Shown here: positions 15,641-23,766 of the stretch, piece by piece
How positions within the stretch are numbered: position 1 is the stretch's first letter
Layout: each line of letters starts with the position of its first letter
DNA from: Anaerolineae bacterium
Lineage (GTDB): Bacteria > Chloroflexota > Anaerolineae > J036 > Brachytrichaceae
Direction: 5' to 3'
NCBI GenBank assembly: GCA_018500105.2
Contig: JAHBAL020000552.1
Coordinates: forward strand, 1 to 39,472
DNA: 39,472 nt
Position numbers and translations under genes: made by a program
Notes under the pieces: generated by a model
Told to the model about the DNA's origin: nothing
The model's database searches: none
The model's input: only the letters and a program-made list of their open reading frames with translations

Positions 15641-16855
15641 GTGAACACAACAAAAATTTTAAGCATCGCTTGTTTGTTATCGGTAACGCTGGCGGCTTGC
15701 GCCCAGCCGACAGCCGCCCCCGCCAAACCGGCTGACGCTGCCAAACCGGCTGCGCCTGCCGCCGGTGCAAAAGGCGACCCCTATGTCATTGGCGTGTTGG
15801 TTGACCTAAACGGTCCTAGCTCGGCCTTGGGCGACCCATCGAAGAAGACAGTGGAACTGTATGCCAAAAAAATCAACGATGCCGGTGGCGTAAAAGGCCC
15901 TGACGGCAAGATGCACGACATTAAATTGGAAGTGTATGATGGCGAAAGCGACCCAGCAAAGAATACCGTTGGTATGAAGGCGTTGGTTGATAAGAAAGTA
16001 TTGGCGGTGGTTGGCCCCACCAGCACGGCCTCGGCTTTGGCAGTTGCACCCATCGCCACCGAATCAAAGATTTCGGTGATGGCTGTCGCCGCCGGTATCG
16101 CGGTTCCGTCTGCGTCGCCATTTATGTTCCAAACCGCGCAAAATGATGCAAACGGCTCGGCTGCATTGGCGGGTTATTTCAAGACCCAAAATATCAAGAA
16201 GATCGCCATTTTGCATGACACCACTGCGTTTGGTCAAGGCGGGCGCGACGAATGGCGCAAATTGCGCGACAAGGGCGATGTCGCCATTACGTATGAGGGC
16301 GGTTTTGCTACCACCGATACCGATGTGAGTAGCCAAATTTCTGCCGCCGATGCCACCAAACCCGATGGCATTGTGGTGTGGACGACGGTCAACCCTGCTG
16401 CTGTGGTGGTGAAGAACTGGGCTAACCTTGGCGGCAAGACACCCATTTTCTTTAGTCACGGCATCGGCAACCCTACGCCGTTCATCAAGACCACCGGCTC
16501 ATCGGCCAATGGCGCACGCTTGCCGATTGGGCGCATTATTGTGGTGAACGAAGTGCCGGATGGACATCCGCAAAAGAGCTTGTTGGCGCAATATGACAAA
16601 GATTGGCGCGCCGCCTATAACACCGACCCCTCGACCTTCGGCGGTCACGCTTATGATGGTTTCATGCAAGTCGTTCGCGCGCTCGAAACAGCCGGTAACG
16701 ATACGGTTAAGTTGAAAGAGACGATCGAATCGGGCAAGCCTTTCGTTGGCATCACTGGCGTATTCACCTATGTAAAAGACAACCACAACGGGTTGCCCAA
16801 TGATTCATTGGTGATGGTCGAAATCAAGAACGAGAAATTCCAATTGATTAAATAG
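15641..16855 (+). CDS. livK: Branched-chain amino acid-type ABC transporter substrate-binding lipoprotein
   Basis: This 404-residue Peripla_BP_6 (Leu/Ile/Val-binding) protein has a lipoprotein signal peptide, lipobox LAAC with Cys20. It is followed by an Ala/Pro linker (21-45) typical of surface-anchored binding proteins in monoderm-like bacteria. The mature domain starts at 'YVIGVLVDLNGPSSALG' and includes VVGPTSTASALAVAPIA, the usual ligand-cleft region. It captures ligand for the LivHMGF complex encoded directly downstream. The ligand may be an amino acid, amide or urea; sequence cannot say. It uses a GTG start with GGAGAAG 5 nt upstream. Its stop codon runs into a heptamer repeat. Confidence 0.92.
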   Translation: MNTTKILSIACLLSVTLAACAQPTAAPAKPADAAKPAAPAAGAKGDPYVIGVLVDLNGPSSALGDPSKKTVELYAKKINDAGGVKGPDGKMHDIKLEVYDGESDPAKNTVGMKALVDKKVLAVVGPTSTASALAVAPIATESKISVMAVAAGIAVPSASPFMFQTAQNDANGSAALAGYFKTQNIKKIAILHDTTAFGQGGRDEWRKLRDKGDVAITYEGGFATTDTDVSSQISAADATKPDGIVVWTTVNPAAVVVKNWANLGGKTPIFFSHGIGNPTPFIKTTGSSANGARLPIGRIIVVNEVPDGHPQKSLLAQYDKDWRAAYNTDPSTFGGHAYDGFMQVVRALETAGNDTVKLKETIESGKPFVGITGVFTYVKDNHNGLPNDSLVMVEIKNEKFQLIK

Positions 16856-16979
16856 CCATGAGCCGTGAGCTATGAGTCGTGAGCGACGAGTTTTGGATGC
16901 ATCGTATTTCTATCAAACTCAAAGCGCATGGCGCATGGCTCACGGCTATCTGACTACTGACTACTGATTACTAACTACG
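16854..16979. repeat. Heptamer repeats between livK and livH (GAGCCGT and ACTGACT units)
   Basis: The left arm (16854-16892) reads AGCCATGAGCCGTGAGCTATGAGTCGTGAG-like units from inside the livK stop TAG. Its right arm (16918-16949) is GCGCATG-GCGCATG-GCTCACG. A second, unpaired array of ACTGACT/ACTGATT units (16950-16979) abuts the livH start. The GAGCCAT-type unit is shared with the glcE-P450 junction. Confidence 0.82.
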
Positions 16980-16983
16980 CCAC

Positions 16984-17973
16984 GTGGATATTTTTCTCGC
17001 AACACTGCCGCAACTAATTGTGCTGGGCATCTCGTTGGGCGCAATTTACGCCCTCATCGCGCTCGGCTTTGTCGTCATTTACAGCGTCTCGAACGTCATC
17101 AATTTGGCGCAGGGCGAATTTTTGATGATCGGAGCGCTGGTTTTTGTGGCGGTGGTAGATGCGGCGACAAAAACAACGGGCGCTGGGTTAGCGGTGTTGG
17201 TCGGGTTGTTGGTTGCCATCATCGTCACCGGAGGCGTTGGCGCACTATCGTATGCTTTGGCGTTTCGCCCTGCGATCGAACGTCGAGCGTCGGTGCAAAC
17301 CCTCATCATTATCAGCATGGGCGTGTCCATCGTTTTACGCGCCTTTGGCAATCTGGTTTGGGGGGTTGACCCCACCTCGACGCCCGCTTTTTTGCCGGGC
17401 CGAACGTTGCGAGAGGCCGGCATGACCAACGTCATCGGCGATTCGTTGCGGCTAGGTGGCGTGGCGCTGCAAACCCAATCAATATGGATTATTTTTGCGC
17501 TGATTGTGACCGTGACTGGGTTATTCGTCTTTTTTAACCGCACCATGACCGGTCGCGCCTTACGGGCTTGTGCAATGAATCCTGACTCGGCGCGATTGAT
17601 GGGCGTGCCATTATCGAAGATGTCGTTGATTGCGTTTGCACTCAGCGCCGCCATCGCTGCACTGGCAGGAGCCATCATTGCGCCCATGCAGCCCGTGCTC
17701 TACACAATGGGCTTGGGGCTGGGGTTGCGCGGCTTCGTGTCTGCCATTATGGGGGGCATCGCCAATCCGGTCGGGGCGATTTGGGGCGGGTTGCTGCTTG
17801 GCATCATCGAGGCCGTTGTCGGTGGGCTGCCGCAGATGGATTTGCCGGGCCTAGGCAAGGTTAACCCGGCCAGCCTGCGCGAAGCCATCGCATTTGTTAT
17901 TTTGCTCGCTGTGCTAATTATTCGTCGCTTGCGTGGGGCCAATGGCCTCGGCGGCAAACGATTTGGCTTGTAG
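16984..17973 (+). CDS. livH: Branched-chain amino acid-type ABC permease LivH
   Basis: This is a 329-residue inner-membrane permease with about eight hydrophobic helices. The N-terminal 'GISLGAIYALIALGFVVIYSVSNVINLAQGEFLMIGA' is the LivH family signature. The cytoplasmic coupling region is 'RALRACAMNPDSARLMGVPLSKM', equivalent to the EAA loop that contacts the ATPases. It forms the channel with LivM. The start codon is GTG at 16984, the first start codon in the homologous frame; repeats directly upstream leave little room for a Shine-Dalgarno. The following intergenic gap to livM is filled by another palindromic repeat. Confidence 0.94.
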   Translation: MDIFLATLPQLIVLGISLGAIYALIALGFVVIYSVSNVINLAQGEFLMIGALVFVAVVDAATKTTGAGLAVLVGLLVAIIVTGGVGALSYALAFRPAIERRASVQTLIIISMGVSIVLRAFGNLVWGVDPTSTPAFLPGRTLREAGMTNVIGDSLRLGGVALQTQSIWIIFALIVTVTGLFVFFNRTMTGRALRACAMNPDSARLMGVPLSKMSLIAFALSAAIAALAGAIIAPMQPVLYTMGLGLGLRGFVSAIMGGIANPVGAIWGGLLLGIIEAVVGGLPQMDLPGLGKVNPASLREAIAFVILLAVLIIRRLRGANGLGGKRFGL

Positions 17974-18115
17974 GAAATTACGAATTACGAATTTGGGGAA
18001 GGTGTGTTATGAATGAAGCGTAATCGTAATGAGTAATGAGTAATGAGTAATGAGTAATATAAATTCGCAAAACTCAATTCGTAATTCGTAATTCGTAATT
18101 CGTAATTCGTAATTC
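17974..18115. repeat. Nested heptamer repeats between livH and livM (GTAATTC around GAGTAAT)
   Basis: The left outer arm (17974-17998) has AATTACG units. The right outer arm (18075-18115) has six GTAATTC-type units that are its reverse complement. Between them sits an independent tandem array of four GAGTAAT units (18026-18058). The array starts immediately after the livH stop and ends 5 nt before the livM ATG. The same GTAATTC unit recurs at 29701. Confidence 0.9.
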
Positions 18116-18120
18116 TAAAG

Positions 18121-19086
18121 ATGCGTTTTCGATCATTTCTTCCGGTGCTGGCTGTTGGGCTAATTTTGGCGCTTGTGCCGCTCGTCACCACTTCCAAACA
18201 AGTGCTTGGCACATTTATCTTTGCCGGCATCTATGCGATTGCCGTCATCGGCTTGGCGTTGTTTTCGGGCTATGCAGGTCAGCCTTCGATGGGGCAGGCG
18301 GGTTTTTGTGCGATTGGGGCCTATGCCAGCGCCATTGTCGCCACTAAATTCAGCCTGTCGCCTTGGCTGGGGATGTTGGCCGCAGGCGCGACCAGTGGTT
18401 TGGTCGGCTGGCTGATTGGCAGTTTGATTTTGCGGCTGAGTGGGCATTATTTGGCAATCGGCACGCTTGGGTTTGGCATCATTGTGGCAGCCTTGCTCAA
18501 ACAATGGGAATGGACTGGCCTGTCATCGGGGATGCGCAATGTGCCACGTTATGAATTTGTTGGCGATGTGCTCAAGACCGAGGCGGGTTATTATTATTTG
18601 GTTTTAGTCGTTTTGTTGGTCGTCATCGTGCTGTCACTCAACTTGGTGCGCTCGCGTCCGGGCCGCGCCTTACGCGCCTTGCATGAGAGCGAGATCGGGG
18701 CCGAAATGTTGGGGGTAGATACCGCCACCGCCAAATTGCGTGTGTTTGTGCTGTCGGCGGTTTTGGGTGGTGTTGCTGGCAGCTTATATGCCCATTATGT
18801 CGGTTCCATCACGCCAGACACATTTGAATTTACCATTTCGGTCGAAATGCTGGTCATGGCCGTCATTGGCGGCGTGTCGTCGGTGTGGGGGGCAGCGTTC
18901 GGCACGGCGTTCATTTGGGGACTCTCGCAAGCCATCAAAGCCTTGCCCGATTTGCTCCCCAGCGCCGTTAAAATCCCCAGCATCACCCAATTTGAACTTA
19001 TGATCTTTGGCGCAATTCTCATCCTCGTCATGATCTTTATGCCCGATGGCCTTGTGCCGACGATGACGAAGCGGCAGCGCCGTTAA
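18121..19086 (+). CDS. livM: Branched-chain amino acid-type ABC permease LivM
   Basis: This 321-residue LivM-family permease is the membrane partner of LivH. It has about nine hydrophobic segments, the family signature 'LALFSGYAGQPSMGQAGFCAIGAYASAIV' near residue 48, and the cytoplasmic coupling loop 'SRPGRALRALHESEIGAEMLGVDTATAKL', which docks onto LivG/LivF. The C-terminus 'MIFMPDGLVP' is also typical. Repeat arrays flank the gene on both sides. It starts at ATG 18121, only 5 nt after the last GTAATTC unit, with no proper Shine-Dalgarno apart from TAAAG. Confidence 0.94.
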   Translation: MRFRSFLPVLAVGLILALVPLVTTSKQVLGTFIFAGIYAIAVIGLALFSGYAGQPSMGQAGFCAIGAYASAIVATKFSLSPWLGMLAAGATSGLVGWLIGSLILRLSGHYLAIGTLGFGIIVAALLKQWEWTGLSSGMRNVPRYEFVGDVLKTEAGYYYLVLVVLLVVIVLSLNLVRSRPGRALRALHESEIGAEMLGVDTATAKLRVFVLSAVLGGVAGSLYAHYVGSITPDTFEFTISVEMLVMAVIGGVSSVWGAAFGTAFIWGLSQAIKALPDLLPSAVKIPSITQFELMIFGAILILVMIFMPDGLVPTMTKRQRR

Positions 19087-19087
19087 G

Positions 19088-19162
19088 GTAGTGGATAGTG
19101 GATAGTGATAGTGGATAGTAAAAACAACGATCACTATCTACTATCACTATCCACTATCCACT
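19088..19162. repeat. Inverted heptamer repeat between livM and livG (unit GATAGTG)
   Basis: The left arm 19088-19119 reads GTAGTGGATAGTGGATAGTG-like units, and the right arm 19129-19162 reads CACTATC/CCACTATC units. A spacer of about 10 nt gives a nearly complete hairpin. It begins 2 nt after the livM stop and ends 6 nt before the livG ATG, filling the gap. Confidence 0.9.
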
Positions 19163-19168
19163 TCTCAC

Positions 19169-19930
19169 ATGTTATTGCAAACGCAAAACCTGACCATGAA
19201 ATTTGGCGGCATTATGGCGCTGAAGGATGTGACGCTGGGCTTTCAGCCGGGCCAGATCAGCGCCGTCATTGGGCCAAATGGCGCAGGCAAAACCACTTTT
19301 TTCAACGCCTGTTGCGGCGTATATGCGCCAACGGCGGGACAAGTCATCTTTAAGCAAACGCCGCTCAATGGCAAAGCCCCACACCAAATTGCACATATGG
19401 GCATCGCCCGCACATGGCAAAATTTGCAAATTTTCCCTCAGCTCACGCTGATCGAAAACGTGATGGTGGGCGGCGAAATGCGCGACCATAGCTCTGGTTT
19501 TGTGACGAGCATGTTGCGGTTGCCGAGTGTGGCGAGCAAAGAAAATGTCGCCAAGGTCAAAGCCAAACATTGGCTCGATTTGGTTGGGCTGGGTGATCGC
19601 GCCGAGACGCAGGCTGGTAATTTGGCGTTTGGGCAACAACGGGTGCTCGAAATTGCTCGCGCGATGGCAACTTCGCCGCAATTGTTGATGCTGGATGAGC
19701 CAGCGGCGGGTCTGAGCAGCAACGAACGCGATGCGCTTATGGCGGTCATCCGCCGTATCCGCGATGAAGGCATTACCGTCTTGTTGGTCGAGCACGACAT
19801 GCGCTTGGTGATGCAATTGGCCGACTACGTCGCCGTGCTCAATTATGGCGAATTGATCGCCAAAGGCCCACCCAGCGAGGTGCAATCCAACCCAGATGTG
19901 ATTAAAGCCTATTTGGGCGAAGATGAATAA
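19169..19930 (+). CDS. livG: Branched-chain amino acid-type ABC transporter ATPase LivG
   Basis: This 253-residue cytoplasmic ATPase has Walker A GPNGAGKTT (35-43), a degenerate signature LAFGQQRVLEIARAMA in place of LSGGQ, Walker B LLMLDEPAAGLS, and the switch His in LLVEHDM. The LAFGQQR form is characteristic of LivG. The C-terminal 'VIKAYLGEDE' is also LivG-like. It works with LivF to power the LivHM channel. It starts at ATG 19169, 6 nt after a palindromic repeat. Confidence 0.95.
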   Translation: MLLQTQNLTMKFGGIMALKDVTLGFQPGQISAVIGPNGAGKTTFFNACCGVYAPTAGQVIFKQTPLNGKAPHQIAHMGIARTWQNLQIFPQLTLIENVMVGGEMRDHSSGFVTSMLRLPSVASKENVAKVKAKHWLDLVGLGDRAETQAGNLAFGQQRVLEIARAMATSPQLLMLDEPAAGLSSNERDALMAVIRRIRDEGITVLLVEHDMRLVMQLADYVAVLNYGELIAKGPPSEVQSNPDVIKAYLGEDE

Positions 19931-19935
19931 TTTGC

Positions 19936-19993
19936 TGAATGAATGAGCGGATGCGTGCAATCCCGCATTCGCTCATTCATTCATTCACTCATT
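19936..19993. repeat. Inverted tandem repeat between livG and livF (GAATGAAT / ATTCATTC)
   Basis: TGAATGAATGAGCGGATGCG (19936-19955) faces CGCATTCGCTCATTCATTCA (from 19964) across an 8-nt spacer. The perfect inner core is GAATGAGCG(G)ATGCG against CGCAT(T)CGCTCATTC. The unit is mixed 4/7-nt. It fills the gap between livG and the true livF start at 20000. Confidence 0.82.
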
Positions 19994-19999
19994 TCTAAT

Positions 20000-20722
20000 A
20001 TGACATTGTTGTCTGTTACTAATTTAAGCGCCAGTTACGGCAAAATACAGGCATTGCGGCAGGTTAATTTGCATGTCGAGGCGGGCGAGTTTGTGGCTGT
20101 GATTGGCGCGAATGGCGCAGGCAAAACCACCTTGCTCAAGACGCTGAGTGGGTTGATGCAGCCGCAAGGCGGGCATGTGCAATTGGCGGGCAAATCGCTC
20201 AACGGTCTGAGCGCTGAGACGCGGGTAGGGCAGGGCATTGCACTTGTGCCCGAACATCGGCAATTATTTGGCGGGATGTCGGTCAAAGAAAATTTGCTGA
20301 TGGGCAGCTATTCGCGCTATACCCGCGCCCAAAAAGCCGAGATCGAGGCCGATGTCGAGCGTGTGTATGCGTTATTTCCCATTCTGCGTGAGCGCCAAAA
20401 CCAACTGGCTGGCACATTGTCGGGCGGGCAGCAACAAATGGTGGCAATCGGGCGTGGTCTTATGGCGCGTCCGCGTGTTTTGATGCTCGATGAACCGTCG
20501 GTGGGTTTGGCTCCGTTGGTGGTGCGCGAAATCTTCCGCGTCGTGGCGGCCCTGCCTGCTCAAGGCACAACGGTGCTGATTGTCGAGCAAAATGCACGTC
20601 AAATCCTTAAATTAGCTGACCGTGCCTATGTGCTTGAAAATGGCGTGGTAAAACTAGAGGGCGTAGCCAGCGATCTAGCCAACAACCCTGTCGTGCAGCA
20701 AATTTATTTGGGGCATGGCTAA
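20000..20722 (+). CDS. livF: Branched-chain amino acid-type ABC transporter ATPase LivF
   Basis: This 240-residue ATPase has Walker A GANGAGKTT (36-44), signature LSGGQQQMVAIGRGLMARP, Walker B LMLDEPSVGLAP, and the switch region LIVEQNA, which is LivF-specific (Glu-Gln in place of Glu-His). The end 'VQQIYLGHG' is standard. I start at the ATG at 20000; the frame extends 19 codons upstream, but those are translated repeat sequence with no homology. It completes the liv operon. The opposed 72-residue gene ends 6 nt beyond its stop. Confidence 0.95.
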   Translation: MTLLSVTNLSASYGKIQALRQVNLHVEAGEFVAVIGANGAGKTTLLKTLSGLMQPQGGHVQLAGKSLNGLSAETRVGQGIALVPEHRQLFGGMSVKENLLMGSYSRYTRAQKAEIEADVERVYALFPILRERQNQLAGTLSGGQQQMVAIGRGLMARPRVLMLDEPSVGLAPLVVREIFRVVAALPAQGTTVLIVEQNARQILKLADRAYVLENGVVKLEGVASDLANNPVVQQIYLGHG

Positions 20723-20727
20723 TGCAC

Positions 20728-20946
20728 TCAACTTAGTAACTTGGCTAGTTTTTGCGTGGTTTTACTTAGCCCCCACGCAATAAGGTTGAGCAACCCGAAA
20801 ACCAAGATACTGAAAAAGACCATGAAAGGGAAATTTTCGGCATTGAAAAGCTGCCACACCGATTTGGTTTCATAGTCAATTAGCCCAACATACAACGCTG
20901 CTGCAACACTGAGCATGGCGAAAATCCCGAATTGTATTTTCTTCAT
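20728..20946 (-). CDS. Small two-helix membrane protein, unknown
   Basis: This 72-residue protein has two hydrophobic helices (about residues 5-23 and 40-60) and a basic C-terminus (KTTQKLAKLL). I do not recognise the family. Its ATG overlaps the GNAT gene stop by 4 nt, so it is probably translated by coupling with that gene. It ends against livF without a recognisable terminator. Confidence 0.6.
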   Translation of the reverse strand: MKKIQFGIFAMLSVAAALYVGLIDYETKSVWQLFNAENFPFMVFFSILVFGLLNLIAWGLSKTTQKLAKLLS

Positions 20947-21455
20947 GCCAATATTTTATAGTAATAAGCAGTTCCGTGCAACGTGCCATCGGGGCTGAGC
21001 GCATATTGTGGAATTTCGCCGATGCGTAAGTAGCCCAGTTTTTGATAGAGCTTTTCGGCATTTGAGCCAGCATCTGTATCGAGCACGAGCAAACTTCGCC
21101 GTTCTTGCTTGGCATAATCCTCAAGTGTTTGCATCAACCGAGACGCAATCCCGCTGCCACGCGCTTGGCGATGCACAAACAGTTTTTGCACTTCGGCCCG
21201 GTGCTGCCCATTTTCTTTTTGGCATAGCGATAATTGCACCGCGCCGAGCACTTGCTCGTCATCTTCGGCCACCCACAACACAAGGTCGGGGCCAAGCGCT
21301 GCAAACACCCCTTGCCAATAGTGCAGGGCTTTATCATGGCTCAACGGCGCGAGAAACCCGACCGATGCTCCGCCATTGACGCTATCAATCAGCACTTGGC
21401 ACAACCCATCAACCAAAGCCGGTGTAGGCTGTGCGATTCGGTGAATGTTTGTCAT
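20943..21455 (-). CDS. GNAT family N-acetyltransferase
   Basis: This is a 170-residue GCN5-related acetyltransferase. Motif A, the acetyl-CoA pyrophosphate loop, is RQARGSGIASRLMQTLEDYAKQ (about residues 96-117). It is preceded by strand 'KLFVHR' and followed by LLVLDTDAGSNAEKLYQKLGY, the GNAT motif B. The acceptor substrate cannot be inferred. It reads out of a 290-bp repeat block at its 5' side and overlaps the following small membrane-protein gene by 4 nt. Confidence 0.9.
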   Translation of the reverse strand: MTNIHRIAQPTPALVDGLCQVLIDSVNGGASVGFLAPLSHDKALHYWQGVFAALGPDLVLWVAEDDEQVLGAVQLSLCQKENGQHRAEVQKLFVHRQARGSGIASRLMQTLEDYAKQERRSLLVLDTDAGSNAEKLYQKLGYLRIGEIPQYALSPDGTLHGTAYYYKILA

Positions 21456-21458
21456 ATG

Positions 21459-21743
21459 TTGAATGGTTGATTAGTTGAATGGTTGATTAAATGGTTGATT
21501 AGTTGATTGGTTGATTGGTTGATTGAACGGTTGATTGGTTGATTGAATGGTCGAGTTGATTGAGTATCACTTGTAGGTCATTATTCAACCAATCAACTAA
21601 TCAACGAATCAACTAATCAACCAATCAACTAATCAACCAATCAACTAATCAACCAATCAACCAATCAACTAATCAACCAATCAACCAATCAACCAATCAA
21701 CTAATCAACCAATCAACTAATCAACCATTCAACTAATCAACCA
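21459..21743. repeat. Large inverted octamer/heptamer array (GGTTGATT / AATCAACC)
   Basis: The left arm (about 21459-21563) has repeated GGTTGATT, AGTTGATT and GGTTGATTG units. The right arm (21581-21743) holds about twenty AATCAACC/AATCAACT units, its reverse complement. The array fills the gap between the GNAT start (21455) and the AOR stop (21746). It is the longest such array in the window. Unlike a CRISPR, the units are contiguous with no spacers. Confidence 0.95.
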
Positions 21744-21745
21744 AC

Positions 21746-23638
21746 CTATACCCAATCTAACCCCAAGGCCGCCATTTTGGCGGTGGAAGGGTTGCCGGTG
21801 GCGAGTTCGTAACCCGCAAATTCATAGTAATGATCTTTGGCGCGTTCGATGTCGGCCTCGACCAGTGTCACACCGGCGGTTGGGCCAGTGCCTTTGAGCG
21901 CCTTGAAAAACTTCTTGGGCAATTTGTCGTTGTCGCGGGTCAAGCCTTCACGGGCATTGAAGGCTCGCATCATCGCCAAGCGGCGCTCGCCAATTTCTTG
22001 CATCTCGGCAATGCTGAAATCGGTCCAGCCCATAATCGCACGAACGATATTGACCGTATCTTCGGGGCCAAACAGCGTCCACGCCGGGCCATACACAAAT
22101 TGGCACAAATTGGCGCTGTCGAGGAACGAATACATCTTTTGCGTCTCGAACGCATAGCGCACCTTTTCCGCACCGAGGCTGCCCTTGGGCAAATGTTCAT
22201 TAAACCCGAGCGACTTCAGCTTGTTCATATAGCTCTCGCCCGCACCCTCTTCAATCGAACCATCGTGCTCGCTTGATTGATGATCTGACCCGAAGGCGTT
22301 TACCGCATAAATGAGGCCAAGCGAGCGCTTCTTTTGCGGCATATGGGCCGGTGCTTCTGTGCCTTTGCTGGTAATGAGGTAATCGTGCCCGACGCCTAGT
22401 CGGTTTGCCGCGCGTTCCGAGCCATCGGCCAACACATCGCCAAACCCTTCGCGCTTGGCGATCATTTCGGTCATGCGCAACATGGCGTCGGCATCGCCAA
22501 ATTTCAATGGAAAGCCAACTTGTGCCTCGCTCAGCAAGCCATTTTCATAGCATTCCATCGCCCAAGCGATGGTTGCACCGCAACCCACCGTGTCCATGCC
22601 ATATTCATTACACAACTGATTTGCCAGCGACACCGCGTGTAGATCGTCAATGCCGCAATATGAGCCGAAAGTGGCGATGCTTTCATATTCGGCCCCGCCG
22701 TAAAATGGGTCAACTTTGCGGCCCTTGTATTCGGTTTCGACCACGCGCTTGCACTTGACCGCGCATGAATAGCACGTGTCGCGCTCTTTCAAGATCGTCT
22801 CGGTCATCAATTCGCCGCCGATCGAATCACAGCCTTCAAATTGACCTTCGTTGTAGTTTCGGGTAGGCAAAGTGCCGCCGATATTTTGCCAAACCACCAC
22901 GCCTGCCGTGCCGTGCAAATGCAGGCCGTGCATATCGGGATTGCTCTCAACCGATTTTGCGCCACCCTTGGCGATCTCGTTGAGCGCCTTGCTGTCGGCA
23001 ACTGGCACACGTTTGCTTTTGCCGCGCACCGCGACCGCTTTGAGGTTTTTGCTGCCCATTACCGCACCCACGCCAGTGCGCCCGGCGGCGCGGTTGCTCA
23101 TGTTCATCACGGCGGCCACGCGCACCAAATTCTCGCCCGCTGGGCCAATTTGAGCCACTTCGATCTTCTCATCGCCCAATTCTTTGCGGATGAGTGCCTC
23201 GGCGTCGCCGGTGGTTTTGCCCCACATGGCGCTGGCATCGCGGATTTCGGCTTTGCCATCGGTCAGCCACAAATACACGGGGGTTGGCGATTTGCCGCGA
23301 ATGACAATGCCATCAAATCCGGCAAAGCGCATCTCGGCAGGGAAAAAACCGCCTGCTTGCGAATCTGCGATGCCGTGTGCCAGCGGCGATTTGCAACTGA
23401 TGGTCATGCGGCTTTGTCCGCTCACCGGTGAGCCGGTTAACGGCGATAGCATCATGGTGAAGATGTTATCGGGGCCGAGCGGGTCTACGCCGGGCGTCAT
23501 CTCTTTCAATAAATAATACAACCCCATCGCTGAACCGCCCATATATTTGCGGTAAAAATCGTCGCTGGGGTTCTCAATCCACGTCTTTGCGTGGGTCAAA
23601 TCAACATGTAATATGCGTCTAGTAAATCCGTTTGACAT
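21746..23638 (-). CDS. Tungsten-dependent aldehyde ferredoxin oxidoreductase
   Basis: This 630-residue AOR-family enzyme oxidises aldehydes to carboxylic acids (or the reverse) with ferredoxin, using a bis-pterin tungsten cofactor and one 4Fe-4S cluster. The family landmarks are visible: GGSAMGLYYLL (34-44), SGQSRMTISCKSPL (73-86), AGGFFPAEMRFAGFDGIVI (95-113), and NRAAGRTGVGAVMGSKNLKAV for pterin contact. The cluster Cys are Cys289, Cys292 and Cys296 (CYSCAVKC), with a later Cys in SANLCQFV. The length agrees with archaeal AOR. The enzyme class usually marks anaerobic or microaerobic metabolism, which sits oddly beside a ba3 oxidase. A MoaD-like protein gene is divergent next door. Confidence 0.96.
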   Translation of the reverse strand: MSNGFTRRILHVDLTHAKTWIENPSDDFYRKYMGGSAMGLYYLLKEMTPGVDPLGPDNIFTMMLSPLTGSPVSGQSRMTISCKSPLAHGIADSQAGGFFPAEMRFAGFDGIVIRGKSPTPVYLWLTDGKAEIRDASAMWGKTTGDAEALIRKELGDEKIEVAQIGPAGENLVRVAAVMNMSNRAAGRTGVGAVMGSKNLKAVAVRGKSKRVPVADSKALNEIAKGGAKSVESNPDMHGLHLHGTAGVVVWQNIGGTLPTRNYNEGQFEGCDSIGGELMTETILKERDTCYSCAVKCKRVVETEYKGRKVDPFYGGAEYESIATFGSYCGIDDLHAVSLANQLCNEYGMDTVGCGATIAWAMECYENGLLSEAQVGFPLKFGDADAMLRMTEMIAKREGFGDVLADGSERAANRLGVGHDYLITSKGTEAPAHMPQKKRSLGLIYAVNAFGSDHQSSEHDGSIEEGAGESYMNKLKSLGFNEHLPKGSLGAEKVRYAFETQKMYSFLDSANLCQFVYGPAWTLFGPEDTVNIVRAIMGWTDFSIAEMQEIGERRLAMMRAFNAREGLTRDNDKLPKKFFKALKGTGPTAGVTLVEADIERAKDHYYEFAGYELATGNPSTAKMAALGLDWV

Positions 23639-23671
23639 AGAAATAGATTATACAGAGGCGGAAGGCGGACC

Positions 23672-23763
23672 GAGGATTGGGATTTTGCAAATTTGGCTTT
23701 GGCTTGTCAAGATTGAGTGATAAACTGCGAGTAATCCCTAATCCCTAACCCCAATTCCTAATC
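23672..23763. repeat. Weak inverted heptamer repeat upstream of the moaD-like gene (TAATCCC)
   Basis: GTAATCCCTAATCCCTAACC (from 23731) is a tandem TAATCCC array reaching the start codon of the moaD-like gene. GAGGATTGGGATT (23672-23684) is a short partial reverse complement. The rest of the 125-bp divergent gap holds no clear promoter. The array leaves little space for a conventional ribosome site. Confidence 0.55.
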
Positions 23764-23766
23764 TTG

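Noticed and set aside
19172-19960. 262-residue minus-strand frame opposite livG
   Set aside because: It is antisense to a fully conserved LivG and has no motifs.
19943-19999. N-terminal extension of livF
   Set aside because: The 19 codons are translated repeat sequence; LivF homology begins at the ATG at 20000.
21459-21743. CRISPR array
   Set aside because: Units of 7-8 nt are contiguous and inverted between the two arms, with no unique spacers and no cas genes in the window.
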